From Litorimonas sp947503715 (lineage in GTDB: Bacteria > Pseudomonadota > Alphaproteobacteria > Caulobacterales > Maricaulaceae), in contig NZ_CP189850.1 in the NCBI RefSeq assembly GCF_050271975.1, positions 2,480,001-2,544,000 on the forward strand: 64,000 nucleotides of DNA, read 5' to 3'. This document shows, piece by piece, positions 55,478 to 63,733 of this stretch. The position numbers and the translations under genes were made by a program. Position 1 is the stretch's first letter. The number at the start of each line of letters is the position of its first letter. The notes beneath the pieces are model-generated. The model was not told the DNA's origin, searched no databases, and saw nothing but the letters and a program-made list of their open reading frames with translations.

Positions 55478-56199
55478 TATTCCCCGTCTTCCAAAGAAAC
55501 GTCTTCTAAGAGCGTGTCATCCAGTTCCGTGCGGAACAAAATCACAGCTGTAATGATAGAAAGAATGGCGGCAATCCAAAGAATAACCGTGCCCGCGATC
55601 CAGACCCAAGGCGACGTCGTCGCGAAGACCTCCGCGACATTGTCGGTCCCGGCCCGCATCTGATCTATCCAGTTTTGCAACCAGGGCGAAGCCAGAAGGA
55701 GGCATGTCGCCAACATCGCCAACCCTGCTTTCGCATTGGACAGTTTCGTGTCCGGCCAGATATAGCGGGAAAGTTCATAGCCCTTGAACAGGCCGACGAA
55801 AATCTCGCGCCCGATGAAAATCAGGGCCGGAAGTGCGAAGGTCCAGGTCAGCATATCCGCACGATGGATGACAAAGAGCAGTGCCGCGAGCGTCCCAATG
55901 ACGAGGATATTATCCGCAATATCGTCGAGATAGCCGAAGCGGCGGTAGATCGACCGCTCATTCCCGCCGAGAAAATCATCGAAAATATCGGTCAAGGCTG
56001 CGACAAAGAACAGGACGGAGGCCAAAACGGTCAGTCCGATATTAATCCCGCCTTCCGCAACGGGCTGCCATCCCTTCCAGATCAGGTAGACGATAATCGG
56101 CATCATTGCGATGCGCAGGACCGTCAGGGCATCTGCGAAAGCGCCGCCCGCCTCTTCCGGCGTGTCGATGAGGTCATTTTCATTCGTGGAAGTAGTCAT
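55477..56199 (-). CDS. CDP-alcohol phosphatidyltransferase paralogue with altered motif
   Basis: A 240-residue membrane protein clearly homologous to the adjacent PgsA (for example TKLSNAKAGLAML against TKLAKWKTACEMA). The four metal-binding aspartates are kept (D71, D74, D92, D96), but the motif's Gly is Asp (D75), the Ala-Arg is Gly-Gly (78-79) and the second Gly is shifted by one (F88, G89). Those positions bind the CDP moiety in characterised enzymes, so activity or substrate is in doubt. N- and C-terminal acidic extensions are extra. Overlaps uvrC by 20 bp. Confidence 0.8.
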   Translation of the reverse strand: MTTSTNENDLIDTPEEAGGAFADALTVLRIAMMPIIVYLIWKGWQPVAEGGINIGLTVLASVLFFVAALTDIFDDFLGGNERSIYRRFGYLDDIADNILVIGTLAALLFVIHRADMLTWTFALPALIFIGREIFVGLFKGYELSRYIWPDTKLSNAKAGLAMLATCLLLASPWLQNWIDQMRAGTDNVAEVFATTSPWVWIAGTVILWIAAILSIITAVILFRTELDDTLLEDVSLEDGE

Positions 56200-58048
56200 G
56201 GATTACCTGTGCCAGCTTTTGACTGACCCCCTCTACCGATGCCAGATCATCGACCGTGGCACCTTTGACGGCTTTGGCCGAGCCGAAATGACTCAATAGG
56301 GCTTTCTTGCGCCCCGGGCCGATGCCGTCAATCCCATCCAGTGGATTTGCAATCATGGATTTCTTACGGCGCGCGCGATGTGTGCCAATCGCAAAGCGGT
56401 GAGCTTCGTCGCGCAGGCGCTGTAAATAATAGAGCGCGGGCGTCCGCATGGGCAGCGTGAACATGTCCCGCCCGTTCATATGGAAGGTCTCGCGCCCCGC
56501 ATTTCTATCCGGTCCCTTGGCAATCGCGACCAAGGTGATGCGACCCAGCACATTCAGCTTTTCCAACGTTTCCGTCACGGCGGAGAGTTGTCCCTTCCCG
56601 CCATCAATAATGACGAGGTCGGGCCATTCCAATTTCGGGTCTTTACTTAGCCGCGCGAAACGCCGTTGCAGGACTTCGCGCATCATCCCGAAATCATCGC
56701 CGGGTGTGACGGTCGCGTCCTTGATATTGAAGGTCCGGTAATCGCGTTTGCGGAACCCCTCCGGTCCCGCGACGATGAAGGCTCCAATCGCATTTGTGCC
56801 TTGGATATGGCTGTTATCATAGACTTCAATCCGTTGTGGAATGTCTTCCATCCCGAACAGGTCCTGCACGTCTTTCAGGAGTTTTGCCTGCGCGCCGGTC
56901 TCCGCCATTTTGCGGCCCAGTGCCTCTTCCGCATTGCGGACGGCCTGCCCGACAATCTTTTTCTTCTCGCCGCGTTGCGGGATGAGGACGTCGATTTTGC
57001 GGTCGGCCTTTTCGGACAAGGCGTCCGTGATCAGGTCAATTCGCTCGGGCGGGTGGGAGAGCAGGACCTGTTTTGGGACGGGTTTATTCGTGTAAAATTG
57101 CGCGATGAAGGCTTCGATAATCTGCTCCGGCGTGTCCTCTGCAGACCGGCGCGGGAAATGGGAACTGTTCCCCCAATTCTGCCCCGCGCGAAAGAAGAAG
57201 ACCTGAATACAGGTCTGGCCGCCCGCATTGTACATACCGATGACATCCGCATCGGAGAAAGTCGTCGGATTGATATTGGCCGCACCGGATTTGGTGCTGA
57301 CCTGCGCCATGGCGCGGATGCGGTCACGCAGTTCGGCGGCCTTTTCGAAATTCATCTCTTTAGACGCGGCCTCCATCTGGCCCTGCAAACGTTGGCGGAG
57401 TTTATCAGACTTTCCGCAGAGAAAATCCTCGGCATCGCCGATCAGATTACCGTAATCCTCCAGCGAGATTTCCCCCGTACAGGGCGCAGAGCAGCGTTTG
57501 ATTTGATATTGCAGACAGGGGCGCGTGCGGCTCTCGTAAATACTGTCGGAACAATTGCGGAGGCGAAAGGCGCGTTGCAGCGTGTCAAGCGTCCGGTTGA
57601 CCGCGCCCGCGCTCGCAAAGGGTCCGTAATAGTCACCCTTGATCTTGCGCGCACCCCGATGTTTCGTGACCTGCGCCGCCGGATGGTCTTTGCGCACGAG
57701 GATATAGGGAAAGCTCTTATCGTCGCGTAGCAGGATATTATAGCGCGGTTTCAGCCGTTTGATGAGCGACGCCTCGAGGATGAGCGCTTCGGTCTCGCTC
57801 TCGGTAATGACAAATTCCATCGCCGTCGTCGCGCGGATCATGCGGCGCAGACGCGTCGGGTGGCGGTCATAGGACGTATAGGCCGTGACCCGTTTCTTCA
57901 GGTCTTTCGCCTTGCCGACATAAAGCACCGTCCCAAACTCATCGAACATGCGATACACGCCAGGCTTTCCCGGCAGGCGTTTCACATAATCGGCGATGAG
58001 TTTCGGGCCGTATTTCGGCTTTTTCTCTGTGGGTTTCGAGTCAGACAC
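56180..58048 (-). CDS. uvrC: Excinuclease ABC subunit C
   Basis: Dual-incision nuclease of nucleotide-excision repair. The N-terminal GIY-YIG domain (LPGKPGVYRMFDEFGTVLYV, about 25-105), the UVR motif (MEAASKEMNFEKAAELRDR), the RNase H-like domain with VYDNSHIQG and VIIDGGKGQ, and C-terminal helix-hairpin-helix repeats are all visible. 622 residues. Starts with GTG at 58048, 9 bp after the DUF2237 gene. Confidence 0.97.
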   Translation of the reverse strand: MSDSKPTEKKPKYGPKLIADYVKRLPGKPGVYRMFDEFGTVLYVGKAKDLKKRVTAYTSYDRHPTRLRRMIRATTAMEFVITESETEALILEASLIKRLKPRYNILLRDDKSFPYILVRKDHPAAQVTKHRGARKIKGDYYGPFASAGAVNRTLDTLQRAFRLRNCSDSIYESRTRPCLQYQIKRCSAPCTGEISLEDYGNLIGDAEDFLCGKSDKLRQRLQGQMEAASKEMNFEKAAELRDRIRAMAQVSTKSGAANINPTTFSDADVIGMYNAGGQTCIQVFFFRAGQNWGNSSHFPRRSAEDTPEQIIEAFIAQFYTNKPVPKQVLLSHPPERIDLITDALSEKADRKIDVLIPQRGEKKKIVGQAVRNAEEALGRKMAETGAQAKLLKDVQDLFGMEDIPQRIEVYDNSHIQGTNAIGAFIVAGPEGFRKRDYRTFNIKDATVTPGDDFGMMREVLQRRFARLSKDPKLEWPDLVIIDGGKGQLSAVTETLEKLNVLGRITLVAIAKGPDRNAGRETFHMNGRDMFTLPMRTPALYYLQRLRDEAHRFAIGTHRARRKKSMIANPLDGIDGIGPGRKKALLSHFGSAKAVKGATVDDLASVEGVSQKLAQVIHDYFHE

Positions 58049-58057
58049 GACCCTTAG

Positions 58058-58444
58058 TTAGGGTGTCTCAACCGGATGCGCAAACTGTTGAAACGTCTCA
58101 AGCGGCACGCGTTCCAGTGCCATTTGGTGCGTGGCTTCCAGCACAACCTTTGGCGCTTTACCCACGGCATGGGCTTCCTTCCACCGCTCCAAGCAGAGAC
58201 ACCAACGGTCGCCGGCCATCAATCCGGGGAAGCGATATTCCGGTCGCGGCGTGGAGAGGTCATTGCCTTTGGCTTTCGAGAACGCGAGAAAGTCCTCCGT
58301 CATAATTGCGCAAACCAAATGTCGCCCGCGATCGGCGGATTGCGTCTCGCAACACCCATCCCGAAACCACCCCGTCATCGGGTCGGTCGAACAGGTCTGC
58401 AGCGGCGTGCCGAGGATATTGAGGGAGTTTAGACGGGAGGTCAT
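58058..58444 (-). CDS. DUF2237 family protein
   Basis: A 128-residue protein of the DUF2237 family, rich in conserved Cys and Trp: NILGTPLQTCSTDPMTGWFR, then DGCCET, LVCAIMT and GDRWCLCLERW. The cysteine pattern (several paired Cys) suggests metal or redox chemistry, but the family has no established function. Start ATG 58444 overlaps the folB stop by 4 bp. Although it lies at the end of the pterin gene group, a pterin-related role is only contextual. Confidence 0.88.
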   Translation of the reverse strand: MTSRLNSLNILGTPLQTCSTDPMTGWFRDGCCETQSADRGRHLVCAIMTEDFLAFSKAKGNDLSTPRPEYRFPGLMAGDRWCLCLERWKEAHAVGKAPKVVLEATHQMALERVPLETFQQFAHPVETP

Positions 58445-58851
58445 CGTGTTTTCACGACCTCCACACCTGCAGTGTCGGCTTTCAGTAGCGCTTGCGGCTT
58501 TGCGATGCGCACGGCGACGGATTGGACGCGTTTGTCCGCAGAGAGTGCCCAGTCCGCGATGCGCTCGGCTAACGTTTCGACGAGTTGGACATGGGCTTCT
58601 AAGGCCAGTTCCTCGCATTTTTCCGCGACCAGACCGTAATCGAGTGTTTCGGCGAGGCGGTCTTCCTTGGGCAGGTTCATATCCGCCATGTCGAGTTCGA
58701 CGTCGATTATGATCGGCTGGGTCGATTCATATTCATGGGGATGCACACCGATACTGGCCTGTATCAGCAAGCCGCGCACAAAGATGCGCGTCGAGACGGG
58801 CAGCGCTTTCCGCGAACGGAAACGTTGCAACATAGTTTTACGGTCGCTCAT
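58441..58851 (-). CDS. folB: Dihydroneopterin aldolase/epimerase
   Basis: A 136-residue protein of the FolB/FolX family with RIFVRGLLIQASIGVHPHE, TLDYGLVAEKC and LVETLAERIA. FolB cleaves dihydroneopterin in folate synthesis; the paralogous FolX epimerises dihydroneopterin triphosphate to the monapterin form, and the two are hard to separate by sequence. Its gene overlaps the SDR gene and the DUF2237 gene by 4 bp each, so it belongs to a translationally coupled pterin group. Confidence 0.88.
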   Translation of the reverse strand: MSDRKTMLQRFRSRKALPVSTRIFVRGLLIQASIGVHPHEYESTQPIIIDVELDMADMNLPKEDRLAETLDYGLVAEKCEELALEAHVQLVETLAERIADWALSADKRVQSVAVRIAKPQALLKADTAGVEVVKTR

Positions 58852-59594
58852 GAGACAGCCCCTCCAAAGGCGAGATCGGGTGTTTGCCAGACGAGATGCT
58901 GTCCCCCATCCACGGCGATCATCTGTCCCGTGACGGCTTTCGCGCCCAACAGGTAACGCACGGCGTGGAGGATGGTGTCAGGCGGACTACCCTCGCCCAG
59001 CAATGTGGATTTGGCTTCGGCGGAGAATTCGCCCTCTTCCTGTTCGGTATTTTCCAGCGTCGGGCCGGGACCGACGCCATTGACGCGCACAGTCGGTGCA
59101 AAACTCTGCGCCATGGTTTTTGTCGCCCAATAGAGTCCCGCCTTGGCAAGACTATATGTGAAAAATTGTGGATTGGGTTTGAGGACGCGTTGGTCGATCA
59201 TGTTGATGATGCACCCGCCAGCGTCTGCCTGCGCCGCGAAATCCGCAGAGAGACGCAGCGGTGCGTCGAGATTGACCGCGCGGTGGTAATCCAATGTCGC
59301 GGTCGTAAAATCCTCCGCGCTATCCTGTGCAAAGGTCGAGGCATTATTGATGAGCGCGTGAAGCGGTCTGCCGCAGCGCTCAATGAGGCTATTGACCTCT
59401 TGCGGGACCGAGAGATTAGCTTTGACGATCGAGGTAGAACCACCCGCAGCGATAATCTCGTCCGCAAGAGACTGTGCGCCCGCCTCGCTCCGCAAATAAT
59501 GAATGCAAATGTGCCATCCATCCTTGGCGAGGCCCCGCGCGATATGCGCACCAACCCGCGCGCCCGCGCCGGTTATCAGGACAGATTTACCCAT
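58848..59594 (-). CDS. Pteridine-reductase-like SDR oxidoreductase
   Basis: A 248-residue short-chain dehydrogenase. Three features point to the PTR1/FolM type: the dinucleotide loop reads TGAGARVG (TGxxxRxG rather than TGxxxGxG), the conserved loop is NNAS at 83-86, and the catalytic Ser is replaced by Asp (D134 in NMIDQ) thirteen residues before Y147, with K151 completing the site. PTR1/FolM reduce dihydropterins to tetrahydropterins with NADPH. Start ATG 59594 lies 8 bp inside the PTPS-like gene. A more general SDR role cannot be excluded. Confidence 0.82.
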   Translation of the reverse strand: MGKSVLITGAGARVGAHIARGLAKDGWHICIHYLRSEAGAQSLADEIIAAGGSTSIVKANLSVPQEVNSLIERCGRPLHALINNASTFAQDSAEDFTTATLDYHRAVNLDAPLRLSADFAAQADAGGCIINMIDQRVLKPNPQFFTYSLAKAGLYWATKTMAQSFAPTVRVNGVGPGPTLENTEQEEGEFSAEAKSTLLGEGSPPDTILHAVRYLLGAKAVTGQMIAVDGGQHLVWQTPDLAFGGAVS

Positions 59595-59952
59595 AAACGC
59601 GCGCCCGCTCGCCGCAGCTGGGACGTCCGACTTCGACGCAGGATAATCCGGGGAGTTTCGGAGCGAGCCGTTCGAATATCCACGCCGCAATCTGTTCCAG
59701 CGCGGGTTGGTCCAGCCCGTCAATCTCGTTCAATAGCGAGTGATCGAGAGGTTCGACAACAGAGTTTATAATTTGCTCAATCTTCCAGAGATCGCGGATC
59801 CAACCCTTCTCATCCTGCGGATCGCCGGAGATCGTCACTGTGCCCTTGAAGCTGTGACCGTGGATTTTCTTGAACAGGTCATTCGCGTCCGCATGGCCGA
59901 AATAATGGGCCGCTTCGAACTGGAAATCTTTTTCAATCTCGAACCGCATCAC
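59587..59952 (-). CDS. PTPS/QueD-family protein lacking the catalytic cysteine
   Basis: A 121-residue member of the 6-pyruvoyl/6-carboxytetrahydropterin synthase family. The zinc triad is intact (H16 in EAAH, H31 and H33 in HGH) and the Asp-His pair is present in PLDHSLLNE. But position 27, where E. coli QueD has its catalytic Cys, is Phe (NDLFKKIHGH), and the C-terminal Glu segment is replaced by GRPSCGERARV. It is therefore unlikely to be a standard QueD. Overlaps the YrbG-type antiporter by 4 bp and the SDR gene by 8 bp. Confidence 0.85.
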   Translation of the reverse strand: MMRFEIEKDFQFEAAHYFGHADANDLFKKIHGHSFKGTVTISGDPQDEKGWIRDLWKIEQIINSVVEPLDHSLLNEIDGLDQPALEQIAAWIFERLAPKLPGLSCVEVGRPSCGERARVYG

Positions 59953-60917
59953 ATCATGCGGGCGGCAACCGCCAGAATATAGAGGATGTAAGCGACGGTG
60001 AAGATAACACCTGTTTTACGCCCAATCGGCTTGCGCGTCAGGACGAAGGCCAGCAGGACAAAGGACGAGACGAGCATAACCCAGAAATCGAAAACCTTCA
60101 GCGTATCATCAATCATGATCGGCCCCGCCAGAGCCGACGCACCGAGCACGGCAAAGACATTGAATACATTCGACCCCAACACACCGCCAATGGCGACTTC
60201 CGGATGTCCGCGATAGGTTGCGATCACAACGGTCGCGATTTCCGGCAGAGAAGTCCCGATTGCAACAATTGTCAGACCGACGATTGTTTCTGAAACGCCA
60301 AAACCTTCGGCAATAATCACAGCGTTATTGACAATCAGCGATCCCCCACCAATCAGACCGATGAGACCGAGAATAAGGTAAATTACCGATTTCCAAACAT
60401 TGGTCGGAAGTCCGTCTTCGCCCTCATCAATCTCGGTCATTTCTTCGAGAATGGGGTCATCCGCGCCTGCTTTTGCGAGGCGGAACATATAGCCAAGATA
60501 AAAGATTATTCCGCCAAAAAGGATCGCGCCCTGCCACAGAACCATTGGGTTTCCGAGGAATGCGAGTACAATAAAAAGGATTGACGCAAAAAGCGCTATA
60601 AAGCTGTTCCGCGCCACGCCCGCCATGTTTGTCGGTATGGCGAGAATTAACGCGGGCAGACCCAACGCCAGAAGCACATTGGCGATGTTCGATCCGACGA
60701 CATTACCCGCCGCCAAATCCCCCTGCCCCATCAGAGCAGCCTGTACACCCACCACCATTTCCGGTGCGGACGTACCAAACGCCACAATTGTGAGCCCGAC
60801 GATAAGTGCAGGCACACCCCAGTGCCGCGCCAGCGCCGCAGCGCCGCGTACCATGATATCCCCGGCCACAATCAAAATGACCAAGCCAATGGTAAGAAGA
60901 AGAAAAGCGGTTAGCAT
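59949..60917 (-). CDS. Calcium/sodium antiporter, YrbG type
   Basis: A 322-residue cation exchanger of the CaCA superfamily. The two inverted alpha-repeats contain VAFGTSAPEMVVG (about 47-59) and VAIGTSLPEIATV in the second half, with an acidic loop between them (MTEIDEGEDG). About ten helices. ATG 60917 is chosen over an upstream TTG. It precedes the pterin genes with a 4 bp overlap, which probably reflects compact packing rather than shared function. Confidence 0.92.
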   Translation of the reverse strand: MLTAFLLLTIGLVILIVAGDIMVRGAAALARHWGVPALIVGLTIVAFGTSAPEMVVGVQAALMGQGDLAAGNVVGSNIANVLLALGLPALILAIPTNMAGVARNSFIALFASILFIVLAFLGNPMVLWQGAILFGGIIFYLGYMFRLAKAGADDPILEEMTEIDEGEDGLPTNVWKSVIYLILGLIGLIGGGSLIVNNAVIIAEGFGVSETIVGLTIVAIGTSLPEIATVVIATYRGHPEVAIGGVLGSNVFNVFAVLGASALAGPIMIDDTLKVFDFWVMLVSSFVLLAFVLTRKPIGRKTGVIFTVAYILYILAVAARMM

Positions 60918-60941
60918 GAGCAAATGCCCTGAAAATCAGGC

Positions 60942-61070
60942 TTAATCGAAACGCTTATATTCTAAGAGATTCAGACCGCCAAATGCGAGGGCAATAAATG
61001 CGAATGCAAAGAGTGCCGGATCCATGTTGAACAAACCGAAAATGGAAATGCCCGCTTGAATGAGTGCCAT
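60942..61070 (-). CDS. 42-residue membrane peptide
   Basis: A short ORF with one hydrophobic segment (ALFAFAFIALAFGGLNLLEY) and a charged C-terminal end (YKRFD). AAAGG lies 7-8 nt before the ATG, a good distance for ribosome binding, and the ORF ends 24 bp before the antiporter start, so it would lead that transcript. No family recognised. Its composition (Phe/Ala/Leu-rich, charged end) fits a small inner-membrane protein. Confidence 0.6.
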   Translation of the reverse strand: MALIQAGISIFGLFNMDPALFAFAFIALAFGGLNLLEYKRFD

Positions 61071-61286
61071 AACGTGACCTTTAAAATTATCTGCCCGTCC
61101 AAACCGGGTATATTCCGCCGTGCTATAGCGAGGTCGAGGCCAAACGCCAAGCCTTGTTACGGGTCGGATGCAGGGTCATTCACCGCGCTGTCAGGGAATA
61201 AATTGGAACTTTCCATTAGTGTCAATTGTTGTAGCATCACTGCAAGACTGGGACGGAATGTCTCAGCTAAATGAAAAGGACCTAAT

Positions 61287-61742
61287 ATGTTTGGAATGAT
61301 TCCGTTTGCAAAAGCCGCCGGTAAGGCGATGGGTGGACTTTTCGGAGGCAAAGACGCCAAGGAAAAGTTGAAAAAAGAAGTTGAAGATTACGGCCTGAAT
61401 ACAGACGGCGTTGACATTGACGTCGCCGAAGACGGTGTAGTGACCGTCAAAGGCGAAGCCGTTTCGCAGGAAATGAAAGAAAAAATCATCCTTGCTGTCG
61501 GCAATGTCGAAGGTGTGGGCGGCGTGAAAGACGAAGCCAAATCCGGTCTGGGCGGTCGCGAATCGCAATTCCACACGGTTGTATCCGGCGACTCCCTCTC
61601 CGCGATCTCCAAGAAATATTACGGCACGTGGAAACTCTATCCGGAAATTTTTGAGGCGAATAAGCCAATGCTCTCTGATCCGGACAAAATCTATCCGGGC
61701 CAAGTGCTTCGCATTCCGGCCATCAGCACGGCCAGCGCATAA
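61287..61742 (+). CDS. BON-LysM domain protein (Kbp/YgaU-like)
   Basis: A 151-residue protein with a BON domain (about 22-90, including DIDVAEDGVVTVKGEAV) and a C-terminal LysM domain (about 95-148, HTVVSGDSLSAISKKYYG and KIYPGQVLRIP). The arrangement is that of E. coli Kbp (YgaU), a potassium-binding stress protein. No signal peptide, matching the cytosolic Kbp. AAAAGGA precedes the ATG. Followed by a strong terminator with a TTCG loop. Confidence 0.92.
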   Translation: MFGMIPFAKAAGKAMGGLFGGKDAKEKLKKEVEDYGLNTDGVDIDVAEDGVVTVKGEAVSQEMKEKIILAVGNVEGVGGVKDEAKSGLGGRESQFHTVVSGDSLSAISKKYYGTWKLYPEIFEANKPMLSDPDKIYPGQVLRIPAISTASA

Positions 61743-61751
61743 GAGTAAAGG

Positions 61752-61773
61752 CGGACGCTTCGGCGTCCGTTTT
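61752..61773 (+). terminator. Terminator after BON-LysM gene
   Basis: A 7 bp GC-rich stem (CGGACGC and GCGTCCG) closed by a TTCG tetraloop and followed by TTTT. Confidence 0.9.
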
Positions 61774-61804
61774 CATTTGAGGGCCTAGAAAAGACAAAGC
61801 CGCA

Positions 61805-61836
61805 CTGTCTGGTCAAGAGAGAGAAAAACCAGACAG
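61805..61836 (-). terminator. Long-loop hairpin, minus-strand side
   Basis: A 9 bp inverted repeat (CTGTCTGGT and ACCAGACAG) with a 14 nt loop. On the minus strand it is followed by GTGCGGCTTTGTCTTTTC. It could end transcription from the lipoprotein gene at 62017-62445 or from a small RNA in the 61840-62016 interval. Confidence 0.45.
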
Positions 61837-62016
61837 CCACGGCCTTGCTGCGCGTTACCGTTGACCTTTACGCCAGATCTCGTGCCAGAGTTCTGCAGCG
61901 GTCAATCCGGACAAGGAGAGAGAGTGTCGCCGGACGGTATGCACGGCTGTTACCGCGCATATGTGTTATTAAGTTACGTTGGTTGAATGCAATCTGAACA
62001 GCGAGCGTAATTTCGC

Positions 62017-62445
62017 TCACTTTTCCGTGACGGGAGGCTGGTCCTCAGCGTCCTCATTCCACCTGTAAATCGCATGGACAGGACAAGTATCAATCCTTTG
62101 CGGAACACCGGAAAGAGGCGCTGACACCGTGTCACTCACGAAAATATTTCCCATATCGCGGAGGCAGCCCCGGTTACCCGTTCGAATGCTCTGCGCGCGA
62201 CTTAAAAGCGGGCAGCCCCGGATCATCAGGAGAAATTCATCCGATGCCCCGCGTGTCAGAACCACGCTATCGCGGCCATTCTCTCGAAATCGGTCAATCT
62301 GGCGAGAGAAGCAAATCTCTTCAACCTGTTCTCCAACGCGGACATCTTCCAGTAATATCGCCCGGCGCGCATCTGCTTTTGAAGGCCCCGAACTGGCGCA
62401 ATTCATTAACAACAACCCCGACAAAATAATCAGTGTCTTTTGCAT
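62017..62445 (-). CDS. Lipoprotein of unknown function (DUF6491-like)
   Basis: A 142-residue predicted lipoprotein: lipobox LMNC near residue 15-18 after a short hydrophobic signal. The mature part has a regular Cys pattern (EICFSRQIDRF, IRGCPLLSRA, NRGCLRDMG, IDTCPVH) resembling the DUF6491 family. No function is known. Start ATG 62445 is preceded by GGAGAG. Divergent from alr, from which it is separated by 47 bp. Confidence 0.72.
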   Translation of the reverse strand: MQKTLIILSGLLLMNCASSGPSKADARRAILLEDVRVGEQVEEICFSRQIDRFRENGRDSVVLTRGASDEFLLMIRGCPLLSRAQSIRTGNRGCLRDMGNIFVSDTVSAPLSGVPQRIDTCPVHAIYRWNEDAEDQPPVTEK

Positions 62446-62492
62446 TGCACTCTCCTGTTTCTGTGGCCGCACAAACAGTCTAAGGGCGCTCT

Positions 62493-63668
62493 ATGTCAAA
62501 CAACAAATCATTTTCTCATCAGCCCAGCTACTCCACCCGTCCAACCCTACGGGTCGATCTCGCGCAGATTCGTGCGAATTATGATGCGTTAAAAAACAAA
62601 GTTGGCGCGGCGAAGATTGGCGCATCCGTGAAAGCGGATGCTTATGGCCTAGGCGCTGTACCTGTCGCAAAGGCACTTTACGGCGCAGGCTGTCGGATTT
62701 TCTTTGTCGCAACGGCGGGCGAAGGCAAATTACTGCGCGACGGTGTCGGACCGAATGCCGCAATCTATATTCTCAATGGCCCCGCCCCGCGCGACAAAGG
62801 CGTCTTACTGGGTGCGAAGCTCAAACCTGTCATCAACTCGATGGAACAGGCCCGCTTCTGGGGCGAGGTCGCGGAAAGCGTGAATGAGCCGCCCTACACG
62901 GCCATTCACATCGATACAGGGATGAACCGCCTCGGCCTCTCGCATGAGGACGCGGTTGAGTTGGGCCGTGATAAACGGCTTTGGAAAGCCCTCAATCCGG
63001 AATGGGTGATGAGCCATCTGGCCTGCGCTTCGGATGCAGCTCATCCGATGAATAAGACCCAATTGCAAAAATTCCGCAAAGCCGCGGCGCAACTCCCCCT
63101 CACCCCGCTCAGCCTCGCCAATACGGCGGGAATCTATCTCGGCAAGCCCTATCATTTCCAAATGGTCCGGCCTGGGATTGGGCTTTACGGCGGAGTCGCG
63201 ACGAATAAGCCGGGGCAGGAAGTTTCCACCCCCGTCGCCACGCTCCTCGCGCCTATCCTGCAAGTCCGTTGGGTTAAGGCGGGTGAGACACTAGGATATA
63301 ATGCGACCTTCACCGCACCGCGCGACATGCGGATTGCGATTGTCGGGGCAGGCTATGCGGATGGCATACCCGTCAATGAGAGCAATCGTGGCACAGCTAT
63401 CCTGCACGATGAGGAAGTCCCGATTGTCGGCCGCGTCAGTATGGACCTGACGATGATCGACGCAACCAATGCCAATCTGGCCGTCGAAGTCGGCGGCGTC
63501 GTGATCTTCCGCGGGAAACATCTGGAAGCCGAAGCCAAAAGCGCGGGCACAATCAATTATGAATTGCTCGTTCGCATGGGCCAGCGCTGCCGCCGCGATT
63601 ATTGGAAGCCGAAAAAAACGGATGAGGGTAAAAAGCCCGGCAAGCCAATGGAACGATTCACAAACTGA
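62493..63668 (+). CDS. alr: Alanine racemase
   Basis: PLP enzyme converting L-Ala to D-Ala for peptidoglycan. The PLP lysine is K47 in SVKADAYGLG; the second catalytic residue is Tyr in TLGYNATF (about 276), and the metal/substrate segment VSMDLTMIDATN is present. 391 residues, slightly long at both ends; a basic Lys-rich tail (KPKKTDEGKKPGK) follows the fold. Supplies D-Ala for Ddl in the division cluster. Confidence 0.95.
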   Translation: MSNNKSFSHQPSYSTRPTLRVDLAQIRANYDALKNKVGAAKIGASVKADAYGLGAVPVAKALYGAGCRIFFVATAGEGKLLRDGVGPNAAIYILNGPAPRDKGVLLGAKLKPVINSMEQARFWGEVAESVNEPPYTAIHIDTGMNRLGLSHEDAVELGRDKRLWKALNPEWVMSHLACASDAAHPMNKTQLQKFRKAAAQLPLTPLSLANTAGIYLGKPYHFQMVRPGIGLYGGVATNKPGQEVSTPVATLLAPILQVRWVKAGETLGYNATFTAPRDMRIAIVGAGYADGIPVNESNRGTAILHDEEVPIVGRVSMDLTMIDATNANLAVEVGGVVIFRGKHLEAEAKSAGTINYELLVRMGQRCRRDYWKPKKTDEGKKPGKPMERFTN

Positions 63669-63733
63669 CAGGTTAGATTTCCTGCGACGGTGCACGCTGG
63701 CGCAAGCCTTGTAACCGTGTCAAAGACTGTCTT

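Noticed and set aside
56666..57730. Open frame of about 354 codons antisense to uvrC
   Set aside because: uvrC is certain, and the antisense product shows no recognisable domain.
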